Notes: generated by a model not told the origin, from the letters alone. A DNA stretch of 64,000 nt from Roseovarius confluentis (GCF_002917925.1 NZ_PPFE01000007.1:124001-188000); one strand, 5' to 3'; shown: positions 28,101 through 36,583, counted from the stretch's first letter. Numbers and translations are program-made.

Positions 28101-29025
28101 GACCCGCTATTTCGACGTCAAGGCCGCCGTGGTGGACGGCCTGACCGTGACGACGACCGGCGAGAACGGCGAGGAAACGCAAGTCCCCCTCACCGCCAAC
28201 GAGCGGATTGCAACCCTGACCGAATGGCTGGACTCATCGGACATTCCGCGCAGCATATCGTATGAATGGACTGGCGACGCCGAGGACCAGGAAGAATCCG
28301 GCGCCTTCCTGCAACAGGCCTTTCTCGGGGCGCTCGGGCTGATGTTCATCATCCTGCTGGCGCAGTTCAACTCGGTCTACAACGCCGTCCTCGTGCTGCT
28401 GGCGGTGATCCTGTCCACCACCGGCGTCCTCATCGGGATGCTGGTAATGAACCAGCCGTTTTCGATCATCATGACCGGCACCGGCATCGTGGCGCTCGCG
28501 GGCATCGTGGTGAACAACAACATCGTGCTGATCGACACCTACCAGGAATATTCCCGCTACATGCCGCGGATCGAGGCAATCACGCGCACGGCCGAGGCGC
28601 GCATCCGCCCCGTCCTGCTGACCACCATCACCACGATGGCGGGCCTTGCACCGATGATGTTCGGCCTCAGCCTCGATTTCTTCGGCGGCGGCTACACCTT
28701 CAACAGTCCCACCGCGCTGTGGTGGAAGCAACTCGCCACCGCGGTCGTCTTCGGCCTCGGCATCGCCACCGTTCTGACGCTCGTCTTTACGCCCTCCATG
28801 CTGGCGCTGCGCATCTGGGCCACGACCTATGTCCTCTGGGGGGCGCAGCTTCTGGCCAAGCTGTCCTTCGGCCGCACCAGCCGCGCCGCCCACGACTGGG
28901 CACTGTCGCGTCAGGCCGGCCGCGTCCGCGCGCCCGAGATCATCTGGACCGAAACCATCCCCGACAGCGCCCACGAGGATGACGACACCCCGCCCACAGA
29001 AAAATCCCTCCGCGCCGCCGAGTAG
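25135..29025 (+). CDS. RND efflux permease (HAE1-like) with enlarged membrane region
   Basis: A 1296-residue pump, about 250 residues longer than AcrB-type proteins. The N-terminal LPKEGEPDIEIP and FPGISAEDSEKLL motifs and the porter domains are normal. Between helix 6 (VYLPVMGG, near residue 480) and the next conserved helix (near residue 685) lies an extra segment of about 190 residues with several hydrophobic stretches, for example near residues 505, 560 and 620. The proton-relay motif in helix 4 reads VDGAIVVVE rather than VDDAIVVVE, and the helix-10 motif reads VVNNNIVLID. Substrates cannot be deduced. Confidence 0.93.
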   Translation: MTGIVDWASQRARMVIAFIILSIVAGTTAYISLPKEGEPDIEIPALFVSVNFPGISAEDSEKLLVKPMETELSDLDGLKEMTGTAGENYAGVALEFEFGWDKSQIMADVRDAMNAAEADFPEGAEQYTINEINFSEFPIIIVSLSGPVPERTLARIAKDLQDRLEGLEPVLEAGIAGNRDEMVEVVIDPLRLEAYNVTANELLTVVQNNNQLIAAGEVDSAQGAFSVKIPSSFDDTGDIYDLPIKTNGDRVVTLGDLARINLTFEDRVGTARFNGETAIALQVVKRKGFNIIDTAALVREVVAEAENNWPSELQVAVQVDSSNDQSRIIASMVSQLEGSVLTAIALVMIVTLAALGIRPALLVGFAIPTSFLLCFALLAVMGVPVSNIVMFGLILAVGMLVDGAIVVVEYADKQIAEGEGPMHAYVAAAKRMFWPVVSSTATTLCAFLPMLFWPGVPGQFMMMLPVTLIFVLSASLLVALVYLPVMGGVTGRIERWFTQRIESIATTRWYLHIALAVLAVGGLLLAGQAIPPLAVQAGARFAGMDGGDILGSVIPSLLTAFGLGLGMVIAGGVALAGALTALLCVLALFRRLSLLWDSLDTWQARKLPFPVARGLIFAAAAIGVAWGLGLDWAAAIVLALIVFAAIAIRQYTRLHRAQRIDAGYRRSPFGWIIHSIAANPIMPLVAFCAIFVFVGSVLMYYVNNNNGTEFFVESEPENAIVYVRARGNLSIGQKDALVREAEEVVLQHPNVLSAFSFAGDGGLNNNTGGAQPPLDTIGQVQFELVKWEDRPTTYETWFTIPFLDYDVQRRVNDPTAGGERTIDQLTAQLEQIPGMKVEILSLEQGPASAKPVHLRLKGDNWEELQAFTARAREKFEETRGLELIEDTLPLPGIDWQIDVDVEKAGRFGADVATVGAMVQLVTRGILLDTMRVPSSDEEIDIRVRLPAEDRVLSTLDTLKVRTNDGLVPLSNFITRRPVPKLAQIDRVDQTRYFDVKAAVVDGLTVTTTGENGEETQVPLTANERIATLTEWLDSSDIPRSISYEWTGDAEDQEESGAFLQQAFLGALGLMFIILLAQFNSVYNAVLVLLAVILSTTGVLIGMLVMNQPFSIIMTGTGIVALAGIVVNNNIVLIDTYQEYSRYMPRIEAITRTAEARIRPVLLTTITTMAGLAPMMFGLSLDFFGGGYTFNSPTALWWKQLATAVVFGLGIATVLTLVFTPSMLALRIWATTYVLWGAQLLAKLSFGRTSRAAHDWALSRQAGRVRAPEIIWTETIPDSAHEDDDTPPTEKSLRAAE

Positions 29026-29030
29026 GCCCG

Positions 29031-29060
29031 CGTAGGGTCGGTGATACCCCACGCGCCCCG
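29031..29060. repeat. Dispersed intergenic element (CGTAGGGT ... CCCCACGCGCCCCG), copy 1
   Basis: CGTAGGGT at 29031-29038 and ACCCCACGCGCCCCG at 29046-29060 form a partial hairpin just after the RND gene. The same two blocks are found at 35938-35992. Confidence 0.5.
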
Positions 29061-29079
29061 CGTCCCTCGTGCCCGGCGC

Positions 29080-29295
29080 TCACGCGTCGCCGTCCGGCGC
29101 CAGGTCGAGTGTCACGACCCATTGTCTGTCCCCGGTCTTGCCGTGAAAGACCACATTCGTGCCAACCTGCAGCCCCGGCCAAAGCTCGGGAAAATCGGCC
29201 TCACGCGCCCGGACCAGGGGATTGCCGGCCTTCGCGCACCAGATATGCGCGACACTTCCATCGTCTGAAAAATACAGAATTGTCCCGTGGTACAT
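29080..29295 (-). CDS. Small protein, possible degenerate cold-shock-like fold
   Basis: A 71-residue protein with a good ribosome site (AGAGG five bases before the ATG). Its pattern MYHGTILYFSDDGSVAHI ... GLQVGTNVVFHGKTGDRQ is like a cold-shock/OB fold (GTI-x-YF, later VxFHG), but RNA-binding aromatic motifs are missing, so this is a weak suggestion. It is the only gene between the RND pump and the exporter. Confidence 0.55.
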   Translation of the reverse strand: MYHGTILYFSDDGSVAHIWCAKAGNPLVRAREADFPELWPGLQVGTNVVFHGKTGDRQWVVTLDLAPDGDA

Positions 29296-29468
29296 GTCGC
29301 CTCTTGCTTTGCGCGTCGTTGGCGTCGGTCTTTCGCACCAAAACCAGAAGAAACTTGTAAACAGGAGCCAAGAAGCCTCGCTCTAACGCAGTCCCCCAAC
29401 CACGTGAAGAGCAAATTAGCCGCGTGAAGCGACGTATCAATAAGACAAAGTCAACGCTTTGAGAAAAA

Positions 29469-29520
29469 TGGAAAAATTTCCAAGATAGCGCAGGTGCGCC
29501 CCAAGGTTTTGAAACCTTGG
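29469..29520. repeat. Tandem short hairpins in the 330-bp gap 29296-29624
   Basis: This gap has no gene. It contains TGGAAA/TTTCCA (29469-29474, 29477-29482), GCGC/GCGC (29488-29491, 29496-29499) and CCAAGGTTT/AAACCTTGG (29501-29509, 29512-29520) with a 2-nt loop. They resemble the palindrome clusters elsewhere in the window and may terminate the minus-strand exporter gene. Confidence 0.55.
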
Positions 29521-29624
29521 ACCGGCCGTTTCAGCGTTAGCGCCGTGTCTCACCGGCCCGGTAGCAACGCCGGGCCAATCCCCCCGAACCATGGTTTATC
29601 AACTCCAAGGGGTCATAACCGGCC

Positions 29625-31442
29625 TCAGGCCGCCCGCTCCCGCTCGCTGGCCTGCCGCGCCCACAGGCCAGCATAGCGCCCCTCCCGCGCCAGCAGATCG
29701 GCATGGGTGCCTTCCTCGACGATCCGCCCGTCTTCAAGAACCACGATCCGGTCCGCATCGGCCACCGTCGACAAACGGTGCGCGATGGTGATCACCGTGC
29801 GGCCCTCGCCCGCCCGGCGCAGCGCATCCTGGATCTCGCGCTCGGTCTCGGTGTCCAGCGCAGACGTGGCCTCGTCCAGCAGCAGGATCGGCGGGTCCTT
29901 CAACAGCGTACGCGCGATACCCACGCGCTGCTTCTCGCCACCCGACAGTTTCAGCCCGCGCTCCCCCACCTGCGTGTCATACCCCTTGTGCAAGCCCTCG
30001 ATAAACTCGTGGATCTGCGCCGCCTTCGCCGCCGCCTCGATCTCGCCTTGAGTGGCTCCGTCGCGGCCATAGCCGATGTTGTACCCGATCGTGTCGTTGA
30101 AAAGCACCGTGTCCTGCGGCACCACGCCGATGGCCGCGTGCAGGCTCTCCTGCGTCACACCGCGCACGTCCTGCCCGTCGATTTCCAGCGCCCCGCCGCT
30201 CACGTCGTAGAACCGGAACAGCAGCCGCCCGATGGTGGACTTGCCCGACCCCGACGGGCCCACCAGCGCCACGGTCTCGCCCGCCGCCACGGTCAGCGAA
30301 ATACCGTGCAGGATCGGTCGCTCGGGGTCATACCCAAAGGAAACGTCCCGAAACCGCACCGACCCACCTTCAATTTCCAGACCTTTTGCATCCTTATCGT
30401 CGGTCACATCCGGGTTTTTCTCTAGCAAATCGAACATTTCCGCCATATCGACCAGGCTCTGGCGAATCTCGCGGTACACGGTGCCCAGAAAGTTCAGCGG
30501 CATGGTGATCTGTATCATGTAGGCGTTGACCATCACGAAATCGCCCACCGTCAACGCGCCGCTCTGCACGCCCATTGCTGCCATCACCATCACCGCCACC
30601 AGCCCGCCGGTGATCAAAAAGCTTTGCCCGACATTCAGAAAGGCCAGCGAATACGATGTCTGCAGCGCCGCCGTCTCGTAGCCTTCCATCGCCCGGTCAT
30701 ACCGCGCCGCCTCGCGCCCTTCGGCGCCGAAATATTTCACCGTCTCGAAATTCAGCAGGCTGTCGATCGCCTTCTGGTTGGCGTCGGTGTCCTGCTCGTT
30801 CATCCGGCGGCGCAGCTTCACCCGCCATTCCGTCACCTTGAACGTGAACACCGTGTAGGCCGCGATCACCCCCACCACCACGGCAAGGTACGAGAAATCG
30901 AACAGCGTCCACAGCACCACGCCGATCATCAGAAGTTCCAGGATCAGCGGCCCGACGGAAAAGAGCAGAAAGCGCAGCAGGAACTCCACGCTTTTCACGC
31001 CCCGCTCGATGATCCGACTCAGCCCCCCGGTCTTGCGCGTCATGTGAAAGCGCATCGACATGTGGTGAATGTGCTGAAACGTCTCCAGCGCCAGCCGTCG
31101 CAGACCCCGCTGCGCCACGGGCGCAAAGATCGCGTCGCGCAACTGCTGGAAGCCGACGTTCATCAGCCGCGCCATGCCATAGGCCACTGTCAGCCCGATC
31201 GCGCCCGCGCCCAGCATCCACGCCGCCTCCTGGCCTTCCCCGGCCAGCTGATCCACCGCCGCCTTGTAGAAAAACGGCGTCCCCACGGCCACGACCTTGG
31301 CCAGCACCAGCGCGATCATCGCCAGCACCACCTTGCGCTTGGCCCAGGTCTGTCCCTCCGGCCACAGGTATGGCGCCACCCGCCGGATCACTTGCAGGCC
31401 GTTTTCCGGCATTTCCGTCGCTGTCGTGGGTCTGCGCCGCAT
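29625..31442 (-). CDS. Atm1-type ABC exporter (ABCB7/HMT1 family)
   Basis: A 605-residue half-transporter (membrane domain then ATPase) starting at the ATG at 31442, which follows a perfect AAGGAGATCAG. FHMTRKTGGLSRIIERG near residues 130-146 and LNFETVKYFGAE near residues 225-236 are hallmark Atm1 motifs. Walker [10 protein letters not shown], signature LSGGEKQRVGIARTLL and Walker B ILLLDEATSALD follow. Homologs export glutathione-linked sulfur or metal compounds. Works as a homodimer in the inner membrane. Confidence 0.93.
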   Translation of the reverse strand: MRRRPTTATEMPENGLQVIRRVAPYLWPEGQTWAKRKVVLAMIALVLAKVVAVGTPFFYKAAVDQLAGEGQEAAWMLGAGAIGLTVAYGMARLMNVGFQQLRDAIFAPVAQRGLRRLALETFQHIHHMSMRFHMTRKTGGLSRIIERGVKSVEFLLRFLLFSVGPLILELLMIGVVLWTLFDFSYLAVVVGVIAAYTVFTFKVTEWRVKLRRRMNEQDTDANQKAIDSLLNFETVKYFGAEGREAARYDRAMEGYETAALQTSYSLAFLNVGQSFLITGGLVAVMVMAAMGVQSGALTVGDFVMVNAYMIQITMPLNFLGTVYREIRQSLVDMAEMFDLLEKNPDVTDDKDAKGLEIEGGSVRFRDVSFGYDPERPILHGISLTVAAGETVALVGPSGSGKSTIGRLLFRFYDVSGGALEIDGQDVRGVTQESLHAAIGVVPQDTVLFNDTIGYNIGYGRDGATQGEIEAAAKAAQIHEFIEGLHKGYDTQVGERGLKLSGGEKQRVGIARTLLKDPPILLLDEATSALDTETEREIQDALRRAGEGRTVITIAHRLSTVADADRIVVLEDGRIVEEGTHADLLAREGRYAGLWARQASERERAA

Positions 31443-31610
31443 CTGATCTCCTTCATCCCTCCGGTGACATAGGCCAAGCCCGCCGCCAAGGCCAGACGCA
31501 CCACCGCACAGTTGTGTCGCAGTTTTCCGGGTTTGCTTTGGAACCAATCCCGCCCTGCCAGAGTTACCCGCGTAAGAGCAGGCAACGGGCCTGACTAACA
31601 GGAGAAAGAC

Positions 31611-31736
31611 ATGCGTTTCATCGCAGCACTTACCGCCCTTTTCGCCCTCGCCGCATGCGAGACGACCGAAGGGTTCGGGCGCGACCTGTCCAACCTCGGT
31701 AACGATATCGAGGAAGAGGCCGAAGAAAACGATTGA
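31611..31736 (+). CDS. Entericidin-like small lipoprotein
   Basis: A 41-residue lipoprotein precursor after a strong AGGAG site. MRFIAALTALFALAACET has a lipobox LAAC; the mature 25 residues (TTEGFGRDLSNLGNDIEEE) match the EcnA/EcnB pattern of GxGxDxxxxGxxIE. Entericidins in enterobacteria are a small toxin-antidote pair; in alphaproteobacteria single copies of this type are common and their role is unclear. A terminator follows. Confidence 0.85.
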   Translation: MRFIAALTALFALAACETTEGFGRDLSNLGNDIEEEAEEND

Positions 31737-31809
31737 GCCCTCTTTCGAGCGGCGGCGTGATCCCCCGATCCAACATTGATCACGGCGCTTGCCAAGGAAA
31801 GTTACAAGG

Positions 31810-31836
31810 CCCCGGCGCATCCCGCGTCGGGGTTTT
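31810..31836 (+). terminator. Terminator after the entericidin-like gene
   Basis: CCCCGGCGC (31810-31818) pairs with GCGTCGGGG (31824-31832) with one G-T pair and a 5-nt loop, then TTTT at 31833-31836. The converging LysM gene ends 13 bp beyond. Confidence 0.7.
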
Positions 31837-31848
31837 CCTTTGCCCGGG

Positions 31849-33582
31849 CTATTCCGCCACCACCTGGTCGGGGATGGAAAACACCTGCCCCGGGTAAATC
31901 AGGTCGGGGTCGCGGATCCGGTCGCGATTGGCCTCGAAAATGCGCACATACTCGATCCCCTCGCCGTAATTGCGCCGCGAAATCCCCCACAGCGTATAGC
32001 CCGGCTGCACCGTCACCGCCTGCACCAGCTTGCCCGCCTGGGTGGCCTCGGCCAGCAGCGTCTCGTCCTCGCGCTTGAAGGGCGTCTCGACCCGGCTGGT
32101 GACATTGCCCTCCGCATCCACCTCGTCGATCCGCAGGGTATAGACGCCGGTATCCACCTCCGGCAGGTCCGTGCCCCAGCTTCCATCCGCCTCGATCCGC
32201 GAGGTCGTGACCGGCTTGTTGTCCAGGTAGACGCGCACGAACCCGTCGCTGGTGCCCCGGCCCGACAATTCCACTTTGCCGCTGTCCGAATAGCTGATCG
32301 CGTCCAGCGCCACGATAGACATCACCTCCGGGCTGGCGTCTCCCGGCGCGGGCTGGATCACCCGCACGCCGTCCGCGTCGGACATCAGCACCGCCGCCCC
32401 CGGGGCGGGATCGCGGCTTTCGTCCGCGTCAGTGCCGGCGCGGACAGGGCTGTTGACGGACTGCGCGCCGTTGGCGGTGTCGTCGCCCTGCCCGGTTCCG
32501 TCCTGCCCGGTCCCGGCCTCGCCCGCCGTCGCGGTCGTCGCCGTGTCATCGCCTTCGCTCCCGGTGGCCCCCGCTCGCTCAGCTCCAGTCTCGCCCGTCG
32601 TCGCCGTCTCATCGCCTTCGGTCGCGGTGGCAGACCTGGTTCCTGCCCCAGCTGCACTGTCCGCCGCCGTCTCGGGCACCGTCCCGGACTGCACCGCATC
32701 GGTGCCGTCCCCGGCCTCGCTCTCCGGTGCCGCCTCCGGCGTCCCACCGTCACCTTCGGGTGCTGCCGGATCCGACAACATCGCCGTCTCGAGTCCGGGC
32801 GCCGTCTCCTCCGACGCGGCCTCCGCCACTGTCGCTGCCGGCTGAACGGTCTCGTCCGACTCCGTTGCCTGCGTCGTCGCGGTATCGGTCGGACCGGCGG
32901 GCTGCCCCTCTTCGTCGAGGCTCACGTCTTCCGCACCACCCGACGCCGGCGCCTCCAGCGCCGCGACCGTGTCCCCCGACGTCGGCTCGGGCGCCGCCGC
33001 GTCCGGCTGCTTTGCCGCGCGCAGCGGTGCGATGATGATTTGCCCTTCGCTTTCAACGTCTTCGCCGGTCTCGGGCGAACGCATGCTCAGCGACAGAACA
33101 CGCGGCTCCTCGCTCGGATCAACCGTCACGAACTCCACGAACTCGCCGTTGCCCTCGGGCACGAAACTGCGCAGCACATCGCGGTCCAGCCGGATCGAGG
33201 TCTCCCAGCCCGGCTCGGCCCGCCCGGCCACCAGCATCTGGCCATCCGGGTCCAGCCGAAAGGTGTTGACCTTCGGCGGCCCCGGCATCTCGGGTGCGGG
33301 TTCAGTGGGTTGGGTCTCGGCCTTTTCCGTGACCGCTTCGCTTTCTGCGTCGCCAGCGTCGGTCGTCACCTGTTCCGCCTCAGTCTCCGGCGCGGCCTCT
33401 GCGGTCTCGCCGCTCTGGCCGTCGGGCTGCGCCTCGGGCGCGCTCAGGCCCGCCGGCTGCGGCGCATCCTCGTCCGGGCCGAACATCCCGGCCGCGATCA
33501 ACCCACCCACGACGACCGCCGCTCCGACCGCCCCGGCGATCCAGATCCCTTGCCCCCCTGTCATGCCAGACAGCTTGCTCAT
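31849..33582 (-). CDS. LysM domain protein with membrane anchor
   Basis: About 577 residues starting MSKLSGMTGG at 33582, eight bases after GGGGG. One N-terminal membrane span (IWIAGAVGAAVVVGGLIAAGMF) is followed by a long acidic, Ala/Thr/Glu-rich low-complexity region, two small Ig-like stretches (VNTFRLDPDGQMLVAGRAE and AISYSDSGKVELSGRGTSDG), and a C-terminal LysM module (VQPGYTLWGISRRNYGEG through YPGQVFSIP). It probably binds peptidoglycan from an inner-membrane tether. The low-complexity middle varies greatly between species in this kind of protein. Confidence 0.85.
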   Translation of the reverse strand: MSKLSGMTGGQGIWIAGAVGAAVVVGGLIAAGMFGPDEDAPQPAGLSAPEAQPDGQSGETAEAAPETEAEQVTTDAGDAESEAVTEKAETQPTEPAPEMPGPPKVNTFRLDPDGQMLVAGRAEPGWETSIRLDRDVLRSFVPEGNGEFVEFVTVDPSEEPRVLSLSMRSPETGEDVESEGQIIIAPLRAAKQPDAAAPEPTSGDTVAALEAPASGGAEDVSLDEEGQPAGPTDTATTQATESDETVQPAATVAEAASEETAPGLETAMLSDPAAPEGDGGTPEAAPESEAGDGTDAVQSGTVPETAADSAAGAGTRSATATEGDETATTGETGAERAGATGSEGDDTATTATAGEAGTGQDGTGQGDDTANGAQSVNSPVRAGTDADESRDPAPGAAVLMSDADGVRVIQPAPGDASPEVMSIVALDAISYSDSGKVELSGRGTSDGFVRVYLDNKPVTTSRIEADGSWGTDLPEVDTGVYTLRIDEVDAEGNVTSRVETPFKREDETLLAEATQAGKLVQAVTVQPGYTLWGISRRNYGEGIEYVRIFEANRDRIRDPDLIYPGQVFSIPDQVVAE

Positions 33583-33681
33583 GTACATTTCCCCCAACCG
33601 CGCGACAGCTCTGCGGTTGCGAGAGTTTAGCAACACGGGCTAGAACGGTCAAAACAAGCCCCTTCAGCCTTTGGTGATTTC

Positions 33682-34233
33682 ATGTCCAAGCGTTCCGTCT
33701 GTGTCTTTTGTGGCTCACGCAAGGGACGCAGCTCGGCCTACGAGGCCGCCGCCACGGACCTCGGCACCGCACTTGCGAACCATGATATGCGGCTGGTCTA
33801 CGGCGCGGGCGACGTGGGCCTGATGGGCGCCGTGGCGCGCGCGGCCCAGGCGGCGGGGGGCGAAACCTTCGGCGTCATCCCCGATCACTTGGTGAAATGG
33901 GAAGTCGGCAAGACCGACCTCACCCGCTATATCGTCACCGAGACCATGCACGAGCGCAAGAAAGTCATGTTCATGAACTGCGACGCGGTGGTGGTCCTGC
34001 CGGGCGGCGCAGGGTCATTGGACGAGTATTTCGAGGTTCTCACCTGGCGCCAGATCGGCCTGCATGAAAAGCCGGTTTTTCTACTGAATACAGAAAGCTA
34101 CTGGACAAAGCTCATCCAACTTATCGACCATGTCATCGACGAGGGTTTCGCCGACGCCTCCCTGCGCGACTACACGAACGTCGTCGACACGGTTCAGGAC
34201 CTGATGAACGGCCTCGGCGCGACGGGCCGGTAA
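33682..34233 (+). CDS. LOG family nucleotide phosphoribohydrolase (TIGR00730)
   Basis: A 183-residue Rossmann-fold protein. It has FCGSRKGRS near the start, YGAGDVGLMGAVARAA with the nucleotide-binding turn, and PGGAGSLDEYFEVLTW near residues 107-122, the family motif PGGxGTxxE with Ser in place of Thr. These enzymes release a base from nucleoside 5'-monophosphates, as in cytokinin activation. Its last 40 bp overlap the converging rarD gene. Confidence 0.93.
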   Translation: MSKRSVCVFCGSRKGRSSAYEAAATDLGTALANHDMRLVYGAGDVGLMGAVARAAQAAGGETFGVIPDHLVKWEVGKTDLTRYIVTETMHERKKVMFMNCDAVVVLPGGAGSLDEYFEVLTWRQIGLHEKPVFLLNTESYWTKLIQLIDHVIDEGFADASLRDYTNVVDTVQDLMNGLGATGR

Positions 34234-35090
34234 CGCCAGCGCGCCAGGCTGTAAAGCGCCAGTGCGGCCCAGATCATGGCAAAGGCAATCATGTGCCAGC
34301 CTGTGAAAGGCTCGGCGAATATCACGACCGCCACGGCGAATTGCAGGCTGGGATTGAGGTAGGACAGCACGCCCACGCTCGCCAGGTCGATGCGCCGCGC
34401 GCCATAGCTGAACAGGATCAGCGGCGTCGCCGTCATCGGCCCCGCCAGCATCAGTGTCAGCGCCAGCGGCAATGACCCGCCCATCACCGCCCCGCTCTGT
34501 GCTGCCGACCACGCCAGCCATGCCAGCGCCGGGGCCACCAGCAACAGCGACTCCGCCGTGACTGACACCACCGGCCCCATGTCCAGCCGCTTCTTCACCG
34601 CGCCATAGGCCCCGAAGCTCAGCGCGATGCCCAACGAGATCCACGGCGCCACGCCAAGCCCGGCCGTCAGCACGATCACCGCCAGCGCCGCCAGAAGCAC
34701 CGCCAGCGTCTCGCCCCGGCCCAGCCGTTCGCCAAAGAACATCAGCCCGAACAGCACCACGACCAGCGGGAAGATGTAATAACCCAGCGAGGCCTCCAGC
34801 GCCTGGTCCGATTTGATGGCCCAGACGAACAGCATCCAGTTGAACCCGATCAGCAGCGACGCCGCCGCCAGCACACGCAGAGTGCGCCCCGAACGCAACG
34901 CCCGAAACGGCACCGCCACCCGGCCCTGCGCGCTCAGGATCAACAAGAAGAAAACCGCGCCCCAGATCGTGCGATGCGCCAGCACGTCCAGCACCGGCAA
35001 CCCGGCCAGCAACTTGTAGAACAAGCCCGACAGCCCCCAGATCATGCAGGCCAGGATGATGGCGGCGACGCCCTTGGCGGTTTCGGTCAT
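34194..35090 (-). CDS. rarD: EamA-type transporter RarD
   Basis: A 298-residue protein with ten membrane helices in two EamA halves. The opening MTETAKGVAAIILACMIWG, FYKLLAGLPVLDVLAHR and FNWMLFVWAIKSDQALEASLGYYIFPL are the characteristic RarD segments (the last is NxxLFxWAVxxxxxxEASLGYFINPL in the family). Substrate not known. It is divergent in direction from the LOG gene and shares its 3' end. Confidence 0.93.
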   Translation of the reverse strand: MTETAKGVAAIILACMIWGLSGLFYKLLAGLPVLDVLAHRTIWGAVFFLLILSAQGRVAVPFRALRSGRTLRVLAAASLLIGFNWMLFVWAIKSDQALEASLGYYIFPLVVVLFGLMFFGERLGRGETLAVLLAALAVIVLTAGLGVAPWISLGIALSFGAYGAVKKRLDMGPVVSVTAESLLLVAPALAWLAWSAAQSGAVMGGSLPLALTLMLAGPMTATPLILFSYGARRIDLASVGVLSYLNPSLQFAVAVVIFAEPFTGWHMIAFAMIWAALALYSLARWRYRPVAPRPFIRS

Positions 35091-35109
35091 GCGGGATGGC
35101 TCCGACGAG

Positions 35110-35135
35110 AAAACCCCCGGCCGTCTGGCCGGGGG
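35110..35135 (-). terminator. Rho-independent terminator of sodB
   Basis: Stem CCCCCGGCC (35114-35122) with GGCCGGGGG (35127-35135) and loop GTCT. AAAA at 35110-35113 becomes a U-run when read on the minus strand, so it ends sodB transcripts before rarD. Confidence 0.85.
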
Positions 35136-35169
35136 CTAAAATCAGGATACTTCATTTGTCGCCCGCGCT

Positions 35170-35769
35170 TTACATGCGGCTTGCGACGTTTTCCCAATTG
35201 ACGAGGTTGTCGAGGAAGTTCGCCAGGTAATCGGGGCGCTTGTTGCGGAAGTCGATGTAGTAGGAATGCTCCCACACATCACAGCCCAGCAGCGCGGTCT
35301 GATTGAAGCACACGGGGTTCACGCCGTTCTCGGTCTTGGTGACCTTCAGGCTGCCGTCGGTGTCCTTGACCAGCCACGCCCAGCCCGAGCCGAACTGACC
35401 GCCACCGGCGGCCTTGAACTCGTCCTTGAACTTGTCGACCGAGCCAAAGCTGTCGTTGATCGCCTTCTCAAGCTCACCCGGCATCTTGCTGTCGTTCGGG
35501 GTCATCATTTCCCAGAACTGGTTGTGATTCCACAGCTGGCTGATGTTGTTGAAGATGCCCGACTGCGCCACGGCCTTGGGATCATAGGTGCCCTTGATGA
35601 TCTCTTCCATGGACTTGCCGTCCCACTCGGTTCCCTCGATCGCCTTGTTGCCGTTGTTGACATAGGCGTTGTGGTGAATGTCGTGGTGGTATTCCAGCGT
35701 CTCCTTCGACATGCCTTTGCCGGCAAGCGCGTCATGTGCGTAAGGAAGGTCGGGAAGTTCAAAAGCCAT
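35170..35769 (-). CDS. sodB: Superoxide dismutase, Fe-type
   Basis: A 199-residue Fe/Mn-family dismutase that converts superoxide to oxygen and hydrogen peroxide. Metal ligands are His28 (EYHHD), His82 (LWNHNQFW), Asp164 and His168 (DVWEHSYYIDF). Gln78, just before the second His, is the hydrogen-bonding Gln in the position used by Fe-type enzymes; Mn-type enzymes place it elsewhere. No signal peptide, so cytosolic. A strong terminator lies downstream and the gap upstream (35770-36013) carries a dispersed palindrome. Confidence 0.95.
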   Translation of the reverse strand: MAFELPDLPYAHDALAGKGMSKETLEYHHDIHHNAYVNNGNKAIEGTEWDGKSMEEIIKGTYDPKAVAQSGIFNNISQLWNHNQFWEMMTPNDSKMPGELEKAINDSFGSVDKFKDEFKAAGGGQFGSGWAWLVKDTDGSLKVTKTENGVNPVCFNQTALLGCDVWEHSYYIDFRNKRPDYLANFLDNLVNWENVASRM

Positions 35770-35937
35770 TTCGGGCCCCCTTTTCTTTGAGGTGATATTT
35801 CGCGACTACATGGTAGCGTTAGGGGATCAACGTCAAGGCTGTTGTTTTGTTCCTGCCCTGCGGATGGGCTGTGCGTCGGCGCAGAAATGCACACGCCGCG
35901 CACGTGCCAGACCGCAGAATGGCGAACGCGCAGTCTG

Positions 35938-35992
35938 CGTAGGGTGGGTTTTAAACCCACGAAACCGAACCTCGGAAACCCCACGCGCCCCG
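35938..35992. repeat. Dispersed intergenic element, copy 2, with palindrome
   Basis: CGTAGGGT (35938-35945) runs into GTGGGTTT/AAACCCAC (35944-35951, 35953-35960), then ACCCCACGCGCCCCG (35978-35992). Both outer blocks match 29031-29060. It lies between sodB and soxG. Confidence 0.55.
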
Positions 35993-36013
35993 TCACCCGG
36001 GACGCGTGACCGC

Positions 36014-36583
36014 TTACGCGAAAAGCCCCGTCTCGCCGCCCGGCTCCGCCGCATCCTTGAGCAGGTTGAACGCATACTCCGCCACCGACCGGAAGCAGAC
36101 CACCCGGATCGTATCGGCATCCTGCATCCAGAACGCCGCCGCGATCTGCGCCATGCGCGTCCGCCGGATCATACCCGGCTCGAACGCGCCGGGTGTCATG
36201 TCCACCGGGCACAGCTTGGCGATGATCTCGCGCGCCGCTTTGCCCTTCAGCTGGAACACGGCCCGCGCGTCCGACACGTTCACGGCCAGGAAGTGCTCGC
36301 CGCTCAGCGCCTTCTCGACTACCGCCAGCGCGTCCGCGACGCCCTCATAGGGCACCATCAGCAGCAACTCGTCCGGCGACATCCACGCCGCGCCCTTGTC
36401 GCCCGACACCGCGATCTCGCGCTGCCCCGGCAGGTCCACGCCGCAGGCCTCCTTGACGGCCTTCTTCATCTTGGCCGAGGACAGATCCCCGCGCAGCGTG
36501 ATCATGCCCACCAGGCCCATCTCGCGGACCTCGACGTAGCCTTGATAAACTGCGCCTTGCAAAGCACTGATAGCATTAGACAT
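36014..36583 (-). CDS. soxG: Sarcosine oxidase subunit gamma
   Basis: A 189-residue protein of the SoxG/GcvT-related fold. LRGDLSSAKMKKAVKEACGVDLPGQRE and AAWMSPDELLLMVPY are typical, as are VNVSDARAVFQLKG and ARLCPVD-like AKLCPVDMTPGAF. Gamma is the small folate-domain-like subunit of heterotetrameric sarcosine oxidase. Its start overlaps the soxA stop by 8 bp; it is the last gene of the operon. Confidence 0.93.
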   Translation of the reverse strand: MSNAISALQGAVYQGYVEVREMGLVGMITLRGDLSSAKMKKAVKEACGVDLPGQREIAVSGDKGAAWMSPDELLLMVPYEGVADALAVVEKALSGEHFLAVNVSDARAVFQLKGKAAREIIAKLCPVDMTPGAFEPGMIRRTRMAQIAAAFWMQDADTIRVVCFRSVAEYAFNLLKDAAEPGGETGLFA

